This document shows positions 23,201 through 29,140 of a stretch of DNA of 29,140 bases, one piece after another (within the stretch, counting starts at the first letter, position 1; every line of letters begins with the position of its first letter). Under the pieces are notes generated by a model that did not search any database, had not been told where the DNA came from, and saw nothing but the letters and a program-made list of their open reading frames with translations. The position numbers and the translations under genes are program-made. The stretch comes from Clostridiales bacterium (GTDB lineage Bacteria; Bacillota; Clostridia; Lachnospirales; JAITVM01). Where the stretch lies: assembly GCA_031285815.1 (NCBI GenBank), contig JAITVM010000089.1, forward strand, positions 1-29,140, read 5' to 3'.

Positions 23201-23404
23201 GATTAGGTCTTTAAAGGCACGGGTTTCTATGTGCCCAAAATGGGGCTTGCCATTAGCGGTTGGCGGCCCGTCATAAAAAGTGAACAAGGGGGCGCCTTCG
23301 CGCAATGATAAAGATTTTTCAAAAATTTTGTTTTCCTTCCAAAACTTTTCGATTTCGAGTTCCCTTTGTACATAACTTATATTGGGGTCTACTTTTTTAT
23401 ACAT
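20285..23404 (-). CDS. ileS: Isoleucyl-tRNA synthetase, type 2 (eukaryote-like)
   Basis: Charges tRNA-Ile with isoleucine. 1039 residues from the ATG at 23404, chosen because GGAGG lies eight bases upstream; in-frame ATGs further up (to 23449) lie before that site. The class I signature is HFGH (55-58, in 'PPTANGKPHFGHIE') and KMSKH (594-598). Zinc-type pairs are CPRC (182-185), CWRC (392-395), CSSC (464-467) and CPKC (504-507). The editing domain has WTTTPWTLPSN (223-233). Length and 'YKKVDPNISYVQRELEIEKFW' start are those of the type-2 class related to eukaryotic enzymes, which is generally tolerant of mupirocin (family knowledge, not tested here). Controlled by the T-box leader upstream. 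Confidence 0.96.
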   Translation of the reverse strand: MYKKVDPNISYVQRELEIEKFWKENKIFEKSLSLREGAPLFTFYDGPPTANGKPHFGHIETRAFKDLIPRYRTMKGYNVLRKAGWDTHGLPVELEVEKMLEISGKPQIETYGIEPFIQKCKESVWKYEKEWREMSDRVAFWVDMDNPYVTYDNNYIESEWWALKTIWGKGLIYKGHKVVPYCPRCGTALSSHEVAQGYKDVTDTTVTAKFKLLDSENEYILAWTTTPWTLPSNVALAVNANEAYIKVLNKSNNEKYILAKALAENNLNFEYEVLDEFMGAQLKGVRYSPLFNYAGDTKEDKHFVVCDDYVTLSDGTGVVHIAPSFGEDDARLGRDYNLPFVQLVGPDGKFINSCGDLSSVFIKDADPIIIKYLAGNNLLFKTESYNHNYPFCWRCDTSLMYYARDTWFIKMTALRDKLVENNNTVNWYPDNVKHGRFGNFLENVLDWGLSRERYWGTPLPIWHCSSCGHYHAIGSIEELKSMSFNCPDDIELHKPYIDKVQLTCPKCGGEMNRTPEVIDCWFDSGAMPFAQHHYPFENKEVFESNFPANFISEAVDQTRGWFYTLMAISTLLFDKPPYENVLVLGHVQDKDGQKMSKHKGNVVDPWLPLNNQGADAVRWYFYTSASPWLPRRFHDGPVNEVQRKFMGTLKNAYAFYVLYANIDNFDPTKYSLKQLGVMDKWILSKLNTLIKYVDSCLDSYKITEPSRAMSDFIDELSNWYIRRSRERFWATGMPQPKINAYLTLYTVLTEFVKLAAPFIPFLSEDIYNNLVLSVDQNAPESVHFCDFPVYHGEYVDSALEDKMALTLQIVTLGRACRNEANLKNRQPLSRLYVKSERGLDDEFIEIIKEELNVKGASFIDDASKFQTYTFKPQLKTLGPKYGKLLPKISQYLSSVDGNKLMGELQGGPTSFEIEGTEVTISLSDVLFESAKIEGYAAVTDKNITAVLDTSLTESLIEEGYVRELISKIQNMRKDSGFDVLDKIEVIYSANKNLHNVIIKNADEIKSETLANSIVDGDILENSVEWNINGEKVALSVKRI

Positions 23405-23460
23405 TTTTTTAACCTCCATGATTTTGTAGCCTGATAAATACATTTTCATACCCGTACAAA

Positions 23461-23723
23461 TAAAAAATCCCCTTTTCGTTATATACAGGACGAAAAGGGG
23501 ATGATAATTTCCGCGGTACCACCTGGATTGGCTAAAAAAAGCCCACTCTCATATCCTATAACGGGGATAAGCCGTCAAAGCCTACTAAAAAATGTTCAGC
23601 CAGCCGCCGGAAAACCTTTATGCAGCGATATTCCGCCAGAATAGTTTATTAGGCTTGCACCAACCCTAATTCGCTGAAAAACCCAAAATGGCATACTGTC
23701 CGCATAATTGCGTTTAAATATTT
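23461..23723 (-). promoter_or_regulatory. T-box riboswitch leader of ileS
   Basis: The conserved T-box sequence GGTGGTACCGCGG lies at 23523-23511 on the minus strand. Downstream is a strong terminator: ATCCCCTTTTCG/CGAAAAGGGGAT (23467-23478 and 23491-23502), then a T-run. Upstream, a Stem I base CAGC/GCTG encloses GGGTTGGTGCAAGCC, and ATC (23629-23627) just before GCTG is the likely specifier, an isoleucine codon, in agreement with the gene controlled. Uncharged tRNA-Ile should favour the antiterminator and raise ileS expression. Confidence 0.93.
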
Positions 23724-23729
23724 AAAAGT

Positions 23730-23758
23730 ATTATAACGTTGGTTTGTTTTTTTGTAAA
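23730..23758 (-). promoter_or_regulatory. ileS promoter
   Basis: Minus strand TTTACA (23758-23753), 17-base spacer, TATAAT (23735-23730). The predicted start near 23723 gives a leader of about 320 bases, the right size for a T-box. Confidence 0.75.
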
Positions 23759-23789
23759 GGGGGCTGATAATGTTAAAAAATTATTGATA

Positions 23790-23818
23790 TTGTAATAATC
23801 ATATTAAGGGGGTATCAT
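23790..23818 (+). promoter_or_regulatory. Probable pncB promoter
   Basis: TTGTAA (23790-23795), 17-base spacer, TATCAT (23813-23818), about 45 bases before the pncB ATG. The TATAAT nearer the gene (about 23841) would leave no room for the ribosome binding site. Confidence 0.5.
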
Positions 23819-23863
23819 AAAAACAAAATATTTTTTGATTTTATAATATTGAGGTGGCGGAGA

Positions 23864-25315
23864 ATGGACAGTAAAAATTTAGCCTTATTAACTGACTTAT
23901 ATGAATTGACAATGATGCAAGGGTATTTTTCAGCCGGGGCGGTAGATAAAGAATGCATTTTTGACATGTTTTACAGAAAAAACCCTTCACATAATGGGTA
24001 TGCGGTGTTTGCCGGGCTTTCGCAGGTAATCGAATATATAAAAAATTTGAAATTCTCAGAAGATGATATCTCTTATTTAAAATCCCTTAATTTGTTTACC
24101 AGCGGGTTTTTAGGCTACCTGCAGGGGTATAAATTTACTGGGGATATTTATGCAGTGAAGGAAGGGGCGGTTGTGTTCCCCAACGAGCCGCTAATTGTGG
24201 TTAAAGCAAATATTATGGAAGCCCAGCTTATAGAAACTGCCATATTAAATATAATAAACCACCAATCATTAATTGCAACTAAAGCATCCAGGGTATGTTT
24301 TTCTTCAGGGGGTGATATTGTCCTCGAGTTTGGGTTACGCAGGGCCCAAGGCCCTGACGCCGGCATTTATGGTTCAAGGGCAGCTGTAATAGGCGGGTGC
24401 AATGCCACCAGCAATGTATTAGCTGGCCGGATGTTCGATATCCCAGTCCGGGGCACGCATGCGCATAGCTGGGTTATGAGTTTTGATAGTGAAATAACTG
24501 CTTTTAGGGAGTATGCAAAAGCTTTCCCTGACACATGTATATTTTTAGTGGATACTTACGATACGATAAAATCTGGCGTGCCAAATGCTATTAAAGTTTT
24601 GGATGAATTAAAAGCTGCGGGCCAATTGCCAAAAAGTTATGGTATACGGCTTGATAGCGGGGATTTGGCGTACTTATCTAAAACAGCCAGGTCAATGTTA
24701 GATAGTGCGGGTTATCAAGGGGCTATTATTTCAGCGTCCGGGGATTTAGACGAATACCTAATCGAATCGCTTAAACTGCAAGGGGCACAGATAACAACAT
24801 GGGGGGTGGGCACAAACTTAATCACATCAGCTGATTGGCCTGCATTTGGCGGCGTATATAAATTAGCTGCGGAAAAAGGTGAAGATGGCTCGTATACCCC
24901 AAAAATAAAAATTTCTGAAAATACTGCAAAAGTTACAAACCCGGGCGTCAAAAAAATATACCGCTTATATGACAAAAAACATAACAAAATGAAAGCGGAT
25001 TTAATAACCCTTTCCCATGAAAAAATAAATGAAAATGAAGATTTAGTTATATTTGACCCAAATGACACCTGGAAGCGTATGACATTAAAAGCTAACGAAT
25101 TTACGGCGGAGGAGCTCTTGGCCCCAATATTTATAAAAGGCGCGTGTATATATGAAACGCCTTCTGTTATGGAGATTAGGGAATATTGCATCCAGCAGAA
25201 AAATACTTTGTGGGATGAATATAAACGCAACTTAAACCCACATGTGATGCCGGTTGACCTTTCACAGGAGCTTTACGATTTAAAACAAGAGTTGATAGGT
25301 AAGCATAGGGGATAA
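23864..25315 (+). CDS. pncB: Nicotinate phosphoribosyltransferase
   Basis: Converts nicotinate and PRPP to nicotinate mononucleotide in the NAD salvage (Preiss-Handler) pathway. 483 residues from the ATG at 23864, after GAGGTGG; an in-frame TTG at 23849 lies before that site. Family blocks are visible: LLTDLYELTMMQGYF near the start, FDMFYRKNP, 'EFGLRRAQGPDAGIYGSRAA' (155-174), catalytic His in GTHAHSWV (H199/H201) and FLVDTYDT; IRLDSGD follows as the phosphate-binding part. Single gene, divergent from ileS; no NiaR-type site was recognised. Confidence 0.95.
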   Translation: MDSKNLALLTDLYELTMMQGYFSAGAVDKECIFDMFYRKNPSHNGYAVFAGLSQVIEYIKNLKFSEDDISYLKSLNLFTSGFLGYLQGYKFTGDIYAVKEGAVVFPNEPLIVVKANIMEAQLIETAILNIINHQSLIATKASRVCFSSGGDIVLEFGLRRAQGPDAGIYGSRAAVIGGCNATSNVLAGRMFDIPVRGTHAHSWVMSFDSEITAFREYAKAFPDTCIFLVDTYDTIKSGVPNAIKVLDELKAAGQLPKSYGIRLDSGDLAYLSKTARSMLDSAGYQGAIISASGDLDEYLIESLKLQGAQITTWGVGTNLITSADWPAFGGVYKLAAEKGEDGSYTPKIKISENTAKVTNPGVKKIYRLYDKKHNKMKADLITLSHEKINENEDLVIFDPNDTWKRMTLKANEFTAEELLAPIFIKGACIYETPSVMEIREYCIQQKNTLWDEYKRNLNPHVMPVDLSQELYDLKQELIGKHRG

Positions 25316-25383
25316 TTGGGTATATTCTGTTTTGGGTTTAAAAAAGCCGATATACAGCTATACTTATATGTGAGGTGTAGGAC

Positions 25384-26046
25384 ATGCAAGAATTTACTTT
25401 GTTTCGAGGTTATAGGGTAAAGCTTTCTTCGCTTAGCAAAAGGGATGCAGAGAGGTTTTCGCAGTGGAGCCAGGACGACGAATTTTTGCGGAATATGTAT
25501 ACAGATTTCGCATACCCAAAGACAATTGATTTTTATATTGATAAAATTATTACGAATGGGAATTCTAATAATATTTTGCAGTTTGGGATTAGGACGATAA
25601 ATTGTGAAAACCTTAATGATAATAATTTATTGATAGGCTACGTATTTTTAAAGAATATTGAATGGAATAACCGCTCTGCACAACTAGAAGTTGCAATTGC
25701 CGAAAGGGATTTTGTAAATTTGGGCTTGGGTTCTGAAGTCGCCCAGCTAATCTTGGATTATGTTTTTAATGAGCTTAACCTAAACCGCATTGAATCGTGT
25801 GTAATGTCTAACAATATTGGGGCAATCCGGATGTTTGAAAAGGCTGGGTTTTCTATCGAAGGCGTAGGGCGCGAAGCGGTTTTTAGGGATGGGGTTGCCC
25901 TTGATAAAATTTATTTAGGCATTTTGGCAAGCGAGTGGAGGGCGAAACAAGGCGAAGAAAAAGAAGAAGGGCTGGGCGAACTAGATACCTTGGATGGGTA
26001 TGAAGAATACGATGGCTATGATGATGAGGGTACATTGGAAGATTGA
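25384..26046 (+). CDS. GNAT-family N-acetyltransferase (RimJ/RimL-like) with acidic tail
   Basis: 220 residues. The acetyl-CoA-binding core is visible: VAIAERDFVNLGLGSEVAQL (motif A region, with a G-L-G-x-E version of the usual R/Q-x-x-G-x-A/G) followed by NRIESCVMSNNIGAIRMFEKAGF. This resembles RimJ/RimL-type enzymes that acetylate protein N-termini or small amines; the substrate is unknown. The last ~35 residues are highly acidic and low-complexity (EEKEEGLGELDTLDGYEEYD…), unusual for the family. The ATG is six bases after GAGGTG. It lies 68 bases after pncB and could be read through from it, since no terminator is seen between them. Confidence 0.85.
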   Translation: MQEFTLFRGYRVKLSSLSKRDAERFSQWSQDDEFLRNMYTDFAYPKTIDFYIDKIITNGNSNNILQFGIRTINCENLNDNNLLIGYVFLKNIEWNNRSAQLEVAIAERDFVNLGLGSEVAQLILDYVFNELNLNRIESCVMSNNIGAIRMFEKAGFSIEGVGREAVFRDGVALDKIYLGILASEWRAKQGEEKEEGLGELDTLDGYEEYDGYDDEGTLED

Positions 26047-26096
26047 AAATATAATATTAACAGCTTACTTTATATAAATGAATTAAGGCAGCAGGT

Positions 26097-26148
26097 GCCA
26101 CAAAATAGCCAACAAACATATTTTTAAGTTTGTTGGCTATTTTGTGGC
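26097..26148. terminator. Perfect 21-bp hairpin between convergent genes
   Basis: 26097-26117 (starting GCCACAAAATAG) is the exact reverse complement of 26128-26148, with a ten-base A/T loop. The right arm ends directly at the stop codon (26149-26151) of the convergent ferredoxin gene. There is no T-run after either arm, yet the position and stem length suggest it stops transcription from both sides; a small mobile hairpin is the alternative. Confidence 0.6.
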
Positions 26149-26919
26149 TTATATTGCTTTTGGGTTATAGTACCTATGTTTTTTTCTTGTTACCGTACCA
26201 TATTGGATGGCATTTTTAGGGCATTGGTGGATACAAGCTAAACATTTGGCGCAAGTTTTGTTTTGCCAGGTAGGTTTTTTTTCAATTATAACGATGCAGC
26301 CATCAGGGCATATTTTTTCACATAAGCCGCAGTATGTACAGTTATTGTCGGCATAAAATTTTCTAGCCGATGACCTATATTTTAATAACATATGGTTTAA
26401 TGCATTTGATATTGGCTCTGTGACAAAATCTGCCGGCTTATCAATGTTGTTTGCTTTTAATAAAACCATATTTGCGGCAGCAGCGGCCATATGCCCTGCT
26501 TTATTTATTATATAGCCGGCCCTGGTTTCTTTTGGGGTTTTTGAAAAGCCCAATATATAGCTTGAAGGCATTTTTATTTTGAAAAAGCTATTTAGGATAA
26601 TGCCCTTGCTTAAGAGTATGTCTGAAAAATTTTTGTCAGTGGCACCGCAAAAACTGGCATATGTCAATATTAAATAAAAATATTGGGCGGTGTAATTTAA
26701 AAAAGTAAGTTCGTCAAGGAAAGCCTCTATTATTTTAGGGATATTTAAATAATGTACCGGTATAACAAAACCTACGCTTTCTGTATCTTGGATATATTTG
26801 CGCCGTAGGTTTTTTTTAAGCTCTGTATTGATGCAAATTAATTTTTTGTCGCCGGTTATTTCTGATACGGCCTTTGCTATATATTCCGAATTGCCTGTTG
26901 CAGAAAAATAATATATCAT
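26149..26919 (-). CDS. EFR1-family flavodoxin-ferredoxin protein
   Basis: 256 residues. The N-terminal half is a flavodoxin-like fold with the FMN phosphate loop FSATGNSEYIAKAV (5-18) and GFVIPVHYLNIP. The C-terminal part holds two [4Fe-4S] motifs: CTYCGLCEKICP (C194, 197, 200, 204) and CAKCLACIHQCP (C223, 226, 229, 233). This arrangement is the EFR1 family common in anaerobic Firmicutes, thought to move electrons in the cytosol; the partner is not known. Only a weak site (ATGGAAG) precedes the ATG. It stands alone, and its stop codon abuts the perfect hairpin 26097-26148. Confidence 0.88.
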   Translation of the reverse strand: MIYYFSATGNSEYIAKAVSEITGDKKLICINTELKKNLRRKYIQDTESVGFVIPVHYLNIPKIIEAFLDELTFLNYTAQYFYLILTYASFCGATDKNFSDILLSKGIILNSFFKIKMPSSYILGFSKTPKETRAGYIINKAGHMAAAAANMVLLKANNIDKPADFVTEPISNALNHMLLKYRSSARKFYADNNCTYCGLCEKICPDGCIVIIEKKPTWQNKTCAKCLACIHQCPKNAIQYGTVTRKKHRYYNPKAI

Positions 26920-27238
26920 TAGCTTCCATTACCGAAAAATTTATTGCTGAACTTTTGGGTAACGGGGCACCCCCTTTGGCTATCTTAATGGGCTTTTTGT
27001 AAAATTACTGCTTTGGCGGCGGCCCATAACTTTTTTTGCCGCTAAATCTTATGCAATAAGCTTAATATAATTAAAGCACAGGTATGCCGCAATAAAATGT
27101 AAAAATATGTATATTGGATTTGTTTATTTGTTTTTTGATGAGGTTTTATAATAAATTTAAACCGGCATTAAATTCTTTAGGGGATTTGACGAATAAATTA
27201 TATATAAGTTAATATGTTTCGGCTTTTTGGAGGGTAAA
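26920..27238. other. Non-coding region upstream of the glycosyltransferase pair
   Basis: No gene. It holds ATGGGC/GCCCAT pairing (near 26988 and 27030), GCGGC/GCCGC around 27017-27045, and near the right end a promoter TTGACG (27186-27191), 18 bases, TAATAT (27210-27215), about 24 bases before the glycosyltransferase ATG. The remainder is plain A/T-rich sequence. Confidence 0.5.
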
Positions 27239-28327
27239 ATGGCGATTGAATTAAGTTTATGCATGATAGTTAAAAATGAAGGGAAAAACCTCTGTAATTG
27301 TTTGGATTCGGTTAAGGGGGTATTTGACGAAATAAATATCGTTGATACAGGGTCTATAGACAATACTGTTGAATTAGCTAAAAGATATACTGATAGGGTA
27401 TTTTATTATGAATGGGAAGATGACTTTGCAGGCGCCAGAAATTTTTCATTCTCTAAAGCGACAAAAGAATATATAATGTGGCTCGATGCTGACGATATTG
27501 TAACTCAAGAAAATGTAAAAAAGCTACTAAAACTTAAAAAAGGGCTTAGCCGCGATATCCAATATGTGATGATGTATTATTACTATAATATTGATGAAAA
27601 TGGTAATTCGTTATTAACCCAAAAGCGGGAGCGTATTTTGAAGCGCAGTGCAGGTTTTTCATGGGTTTCCCCAGTACACGAATATGTAGATGTGTCTGGC
27701 AAGGGTTTATCTGCTGACATATTTATTTCACATAACCACCGTGAGTTAAGTAAACGGTCCATGGAGAGGAATTTTAGGATACTTGAAAAATTAATTAAGT
27801 TAGGCAACAGGGATAAGCGTATCATCAAATATTATGCCCAAAGTTTTTCTGATGAAAAAGATTTGGATAAAAATTTGAAATACATAAACCTTTTTATTGA
27901 AATGAATAAAGAAGATAGCATTGTTGACCCAAGTATTTATTTGAAGGCTTATGAAATTTATGCTACAAAAAAGGATTACGAGAATGCTTTTAAAGTCTTA
28001 AAAGAATCTGAAGGGCTGTTAGGCAATACGTCTGAGTATCAATGCATTTTGGGGTGCTACTATTGGGATGTTAAGAAGGATAAAGAGAAATCTTTGGAAT
28101 GTTTTTATAGGGCATTAGGGTGTACTGGTGAAACTTTAATTGTCAGGGATGAGGGGTATTATTACTTTAAACCAAATTTCTTTTTGGGGAGGGTTTACTT
28201 ATCCAATAAGGGTTATCAGCCGGCTTATGAATTTTTTAAAAAAGCCTACTCTTTTAGGCAATATGATGAATTAAATGAAATAGTTAAAAAAATTGAAAGA
28301 TATATTGGCTTAAGTAAAAAATTATAG
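27239..28327 (+). CDS. Family-2 glycosyltransferase with TPR-like C-terminal half
   Basis: 362 residues from the ATG at 27239, five bases after GGAGG; an in-frame TTG at 27227 overlaps that site. The GT2 (GT-A) domain opens with LSLCMIVKNEGKNLCNCL and has IVDTGSIDNT and the nucleotide-sugar/metal motif WLDADD (81-86, DAD at 83-85). The middle contains SPVHEYVD. From about residue 185 the protein is helical with TPR-like repeats (YYAQSFSDEKDLDKNLKYI, DYENAFKVLKES, EKSLECFYRALG, AYEFFKKAYSF). Similar clostridial proteins glycosylate surface or secreted proteins or make glycans; the acceptor is unknown. A close paralogue follows at 28458, after its own terminator. Confidence 0.88.
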   Translation: MAIELSLCMIVKNEGKNLCNCLDSVKGVFDEINIVDTGSIDNTVELAKRYTDRVFYYEWEDDFAGARNFSFSKATKEYIMWLDADDIVTQENVKKLLKLKKGLSRDIQYVMMYYYYNIDENGNSLLTQKRERILKRSAGFSWVSPVHEYVDVSGKGLSADIFISHNHRELSKRSMERNFRILEKLIKLGNRDKRIIKYYAQSFSDEKDLDKNLKYINLFIEMNKEDSIVDPSIYLKAYEIYATKKDYENAFKVLKESEGLLGNTSEYQCILGCYYWDVKKDKEKSLECFYRALGCTGETLIVRDEGYYYFKPNFFLGRVYLSNKGYQPAYEFFKKAYSFRQYDELNEIVKKIERYIGLSKKL

Positions 28328-28345
28328 TTTGATATCAAGTAAAGG

Positions 28346-28378
28346 CGCTTTGCATGTTAGCCCATGCAGGGCGTTTTT
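28346..28378 (+). terminator. Terminator between the two glycosyltransferase genes
   Basis: CGCTTTGCATG and CATGCAGGGCG form a stem (28346-28373) around TTAGCC, followed by TTTTT; 19 bases after the first gene's stop. Confidence 0.85.
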
Positions 28379-28457
28379 ATTTTTTTATTTGTATATTTTA
28401 ATGCCCTTTTAGTAAAAATGTAGTTAATGGTTATTTTGGATATGATAGGAGGGCAAT

Positions 28458-29140
28458 ATGGCTATAGAGATTAGCTTGTGCATGATAGTAAAGGATGAAG
28501 AGGGTAATTTAGGGAACTGTTTAAAATCAATTGATGGCATATTTGATGAAATAAATATAATCGATACCGGGTCTAATGACAGGACTGTGGAAATTGCAAG
28601 ACAGTATACGGACAGGGTTTATTTTTATAAGTGGGGTGATGATTTTGCTGCAGCCAGAAATTTCTCGTTTTCGAAAGCAACAAGAGAATATATTATGTGG
28701 CTGGATGCAGATGATGTTATAACCCCGGGGAATGTTTTAAAACTTAAAAAATTAAAAAAAATCCTTAGCCGGGATATTATGTATGTGTCAATGTATTATT
28801 ACTATTCTTTTGATGAAAAAGGGAGGCCGCTTTTAACACATAAAAGGGATAGGATAGTTAAACGTTCTGCAGGTTTTTTGTGGATAGGGGCAATACATGA
28901 GTATATAGATGTTTCGGGGAAAGGGCTTGTAGTTGATATTTATGTAAATCATAATGCCGGAAGAGGTAAAGGGTCCCATAAAAGGAATTTTAAAATCCTA
29001 GATAAATTAATTAAATCGGGCAATAAAGATATACGCATAATAAGGTATTATGCAATAGGTTTATTTGATGAGGGCGATTATGACAAAGCCCTGGAATATA
29101 TGAATATTTTTATTGATATGAATAAACGGGAAAAAATAAT
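28458..29140 (+). CDS. Second family-2 glycosyltransferase, tandem paralogue, cut by window edge
   Basis: The first 227 residues are in the window; the frame is still open at the edge. It begins MAIEISLCMIVKDEEGNLGN, has IIDTGSNDRT and the WLDADD motif, and ends in the start of the helical TPR-like part. By eye it is about 60-65% identical to the neighbouring gene at 27239, so the pair arose by duplication. The main differences are in the acceptor side (FLWIGAIHEYID against FSWVSPVHEYVD). The ATG follows AGGAGGG. The region between the two genes contains a terminator, so it may be transcribed separately; no good promoter was picked out. Confidence 0.85.
   Translation, partial: MAIEISLCMIVKDEEGNLGNCLKSIDGIFDEINIIDTGSNDRTVEIARQYTDRVYFYKWGDDFAAARNFSFSKATREYIMWLDADDVITPGNVLKLKKLKKILSRDIMYVSMYYYYSFDEKGRPLLTHKRDRIVKRSAGFLWIGAIHEYIDVSGKGLVVDIYVNHNAGRGKGSHKRNFKILDKLIKSGNKDIRIIRYYAIGLFDEGDYDKALEYMNIFIDMNKREKI

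Noticed and set aside
23841..23846. TATAAT just before pncB as its -10 element
   Set aside because: It would start transcription about ten bases before the ATG, leaving no room for the GAGGTGG site; the TTGTAA/TATCAT pair upstream fits better.
24715..25230. 171-codon minus-strand frame
   Set aside because: It is wholly antisense to pncB, whose family motifs are unmistakable; no start signal and no recognisable domain.

Overview
The window looks like a chromosomal segment of an AT-rich Firmicute, most likely an anaerobic Clostridia (Lachnospirales-like) bacterium. The basis is the low GC with TTA/ATA-rich codon use, strong AGGAGG-type ribosome binding sites, a T-box leader on ileS, an HPr with both His15 and Ser46, a LytR-CpsA-Psr protein, an EFR1-type ferredoxin and an archaeal-type ProS. 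I saw no rRNA, tRNA, CRISPR array or intact transposase.

Layout, left to right. 1-1956 (-): a large helical protein cut by the window edge, perhaps FliK/DUF6240-like. 2025-2894 (+): a YihY/BrkB membrane protein. 2895-3760: a remnant zone with a broken AraC regulator, a 12-bp direct repeat and a structured hairpin. 3767-5280 (-): a TetR regulator coupled to a DUF4097-type envelope protein, with a consensus promoter bracketed by two matching operator-like sites. 5395-6564 (-): a secreted protein resembling the C-terminal sensor part of BlaR1. 6724-8157 (+): proS. 8236-12358: a trehalose locus (phosphotrehalase, PTS EIIBC and a divergent treR). 12430-12693 (-): HPr. 12844-13904 (-): lrgA-lrgB, holin-like or pyruvate transport. 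14281-15621 (+): an LCP cell-wall ligase. 15672-16080: a non-coding block with eight inverted repeats. 16081-16749 (-): a soluble histidine kinase without a partner. 16958-18205 (-): a membrane LysM protein whose N-terminus is a JAB1/MPN fold with the metal ligands lost. 18609-19412 (-): a secreted copper-amine-oxidase-N-like protein with an unusual leader. 19719-20048 (-): a small membrane-anchored protein. 20285-23404 (-): type-2 ileS with T-box. 23864-25315 (+): pncB. 25384-26046 (+): a GNAT acetyltransferase. 26149-26919 (-): an EFR1 ferredoxin. 27239-29140 (+): two tandem family-2 glycosyltransferases, the second cut by the edge.

How the genes work together. The tre genes form a self-contained uptake and cleavage module. 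TreP needs HPr and an EIIA; HPr is encoded next door, while TreP itself has no EIIA. Many of the other genes act in the envelope (LCP, LysM/pseudo-JAMM, YihY, LrgAB, glycosyltransferases, TetR-DUF4097). Two aminoacyl-tRNA synthetases, both of the archaeal/eukaryote-like type, are present.

The most unusual material is (i) the dead-JAMM/TM/LysM protein, (ii) the eight-hairpin non-coding block, (iii) a Shine-Dalgarno sequence separated from its start codon by a hairpin that would bring them together, and (iv) the twin operator arrangement around the TetR promoter. The intergenic regions as a whole are dense in inverted repeats, several of them mutually exclusive pairings. No computation was run: all pairings, spacings and family calls are by eye.
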